Assembly: GCF_014837045.1 (NCBI RefSeq)
Contig: NZ_JACSPR010000001.1
Coordinates: forward strand, 432,134 to 496,133
Source: Corynebacterium gallinarum
Lineage (GTDB): Bacteria > Actinomycetota > Actinomycetes > Mycobacteriales > Mycobacteriaceae
Direction of reading: 5' to 3'
DNA: 64,000 bases
Made by a program: the position numbers and the translations under genes. Each line of letters begins with the position of its first letter. Within the stretch, counting starts at the first letter, position 1. The notes below the pieces were generated by a model that saw only the letters and a program-made list of their open reading frames with translations, made no database searches and was not told the origin of the DNA. This document shows positions 62,949-64,000 of this stretch, in pieces.

Positions 62949-64000
62949 TACCCCAGTTCCTCCAGTCGTTTGGTAATGCGTTCCACTTCTTCACGGGCCA
63001 CCTGCTGGCGGCCGCGGATCTTCTCCACCACCGCGTCCGGCGCCTTGGCCAAAAAGGCCTCGTTGCCCAGCTTCTTGGCCGTGGTCTCGAGTTCCTTGTT
63101 GGCGGTGGCGAGGTCCTTCTCCAGACGCTTGCGCTCCGCGGCCACATCCACCGTGCCGGAGGTGTCCAGTTCCACGGTGATGGTGGCGGTGCTCAGGCGG
63201 ATCTCCAGGCTTGCCGACGCCTCAAAATCTTCAGCCGGTTCCTCGATGCGCACCAGGGCACGCACCGCACCCTCGAGCTCGGTGAGGTCACACGCGGCGA
63301 AGTCTAGGCGGGCCGGCACCTTCTGGGAGGGCTTGACCCCCTGGTCGGAGCGGAAACGACGGATCTCGGTGACGAGCTTCTCGACGTCCGCGATGCGGCG
63401 GGCGGCCTCGGTATCCACGGCGGCGCCACCGTTGGTGTCGGCCGGGGTGGGCCAGGAGGAGGTGACGATGGACTCGCCATCGGTCAGGGCCTTCCACAGC
63501 ACCTCGGTGACAAACGGCATGGCCGGGTGCAGCAGACGCAGCAGTGCATCCAGGACGTGGCCGAGCACCTGCTGGGTGTTGCGGCCGCGCTCGGTGACAC
63601 CCTCGCGGGGGATCTGGACCTTGGCGATCTCCAGGTACCAGTCACAGAACTCATTCCACGCGAAGTGGTAGAGCTCCTCATTGGCCTTGGCGAACTGGTA
63701 GTTGTCCAGGTAGTCATCGACGTGTCCGCGGACCTCCTCGAGGCGGTCGAGGATCCAGCGGTCGGCGTCGGTCAGCTCGGCGCGCTCGGGCAGCCCCTCG
63801 GACACCGCACCGTTCATCAGGGCGAAACGGGTGGCGTTGAACAGCTTGGTGGCGAAGTTGCGGGAACTCTGTGCGGAGTCCTCACCGACCGGCAGGTCCA
63901 CGCCGGGGTTGGCGCCACGGGCAAGGGTGAAGCGCAGGGCATCCGCACCGTAGTTGTCCACCCAGTCCATGGGATCAATGCCGTTGCCGAGCGACTTGGA
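62948..64000 (-). CDS. valS: Valyl-tRNA synthetase, 3' part (N-terminus outside window)
   Basis: About 350 C-terminal residues of a class I aminoacyl-tRNA synthetase. The frame enters from the right edge inside the KMSKS loop ([20 protein letters not shown]), then the anticodon-binding helical domain ([49 protein letters not shown]). The C-terminal coiled coil (residues from [20 protein letters not shown]) is typical of ValRS and binds the tRNA elbow. First gene of the valS-folC-DUF4233 operon. Confidence 0.95.
   Translation of the reverse strand, partial: SKSLGNGIDPMDWVDNYGADALRFTLARGANPGVDLPVGEDSAQSSRNFATKLFNATRFALMNGAVSEGLPERAELTDADRWILDRLEEVRGHVDDYLDNYQFAKANEELYHFAWNEFCDWYLEIAKVQIPREGVTERGRNTQQVLGHVLDALLRLLHPAMPFVTEVLWKALTDGESIVTSSWPTPADTNGGAAVDTEAARRIADVEKLVTEIRRFRSDQGVKPSQKVPARLDFAACDLTELEGAVRALVRIEEPAEDFEASASLEIRLSTATITVELDTSGTVDVAAERKRLEKDLATANKELETTAKKLGNEAFLAKAPDAVVEKIRGRQQVAREEVERITKRLEELG

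Overview
This window looks like chromosomal DNA from a high-GC Corynebacterium of the C. glutamicum / C. efficiens group. The evidence is the divergent aceB-aceA glyoxylate pair, the proA - hydroxyacid dehydrogenase - proB - obg order, the rne/rplU/rpmA and ndk/DUF4233/folC/valS blocks, cutinase-type secreted esterases, and the comEA-comEC-holA / rpsT / lepA order with DegV, gpgP, rsfS and nadD shared by corynebacteria and mycobacteria. Species assignment is inference. I saw no rRNA, tRNA, insertion sequence, prophage or CRISPR array.

Layout. 1-9.6 kb: a carboxylate module, with an AEC permease and FAD/Fe-S hydroxyacid dehydrogenase (minus strand), a divergent FCD-type GntR regulator, and a four-gene peptide-type ABC importer; AACATGTT-type palindromes lie in both promoter regions. 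9.6-16.5 kb: RNA ligase/phosphodiesterase, a 36-aa ORF, a BASS transporter, an epimerase-like protein, then aceB and aceA. 16.7-22.1 kb: phosphoesterase, small helical protein, an unrecognised 330-aa protein, a secreted lamin-tail-domain gene broken by an amber codon, and a CAP-domain secreted protein. 22.4-27.6 kb: a DctPQM TRAP transporter and lepA. 27.9-38.5 kb: PemK-like protein, rpsT, RhtB exporter, ankyrin protein, holA, comEC, comEA, a Cu/Zn superoxide dismutase, DegV, gpgP, rsfS, nadD. 38.5-48.6 kb: two cutinase-like esterases, proA, membrane proteins, proB, obg. 48.9-64 kb: an NCS2 permease fused to an OHCU-decarboxylase-like domain, aldo/keto reductase, rpmA, rplU, rne, a membrane-tethered winged-helix protein followed by pirin and an AhpD-like protein, ndk, a GNAT protein, DUF4233, folC and the 3' part of valS.

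Structure not explained by genes. (1) The 11-mer CGTCGAYAAGC occurs 21 times in 64 kb on both strands; random expectation is about 0.06. In genes it is read in three different frames, and all eight intergenic copies lie within about 100 nt of a gene 3' end. This placement resembles DNA uptake sequences, and comEA/comEC are in the same window. (2) Seven palindromic units (15-nt arms TGTTGNCCTGNGAGC / GCTCACANNCCAACA) occur in three intergenic loci with a fixed 81-82 bp period. (3) The permease-bound OHCU-like domain has lost its family catalytic His-Glu-Gln residues. Smaller items include shared GTGAN6TCAC sites, paired DnaA boxes, and an exact 28-residue duplication plus an IF2_N-like domain in RNase E.
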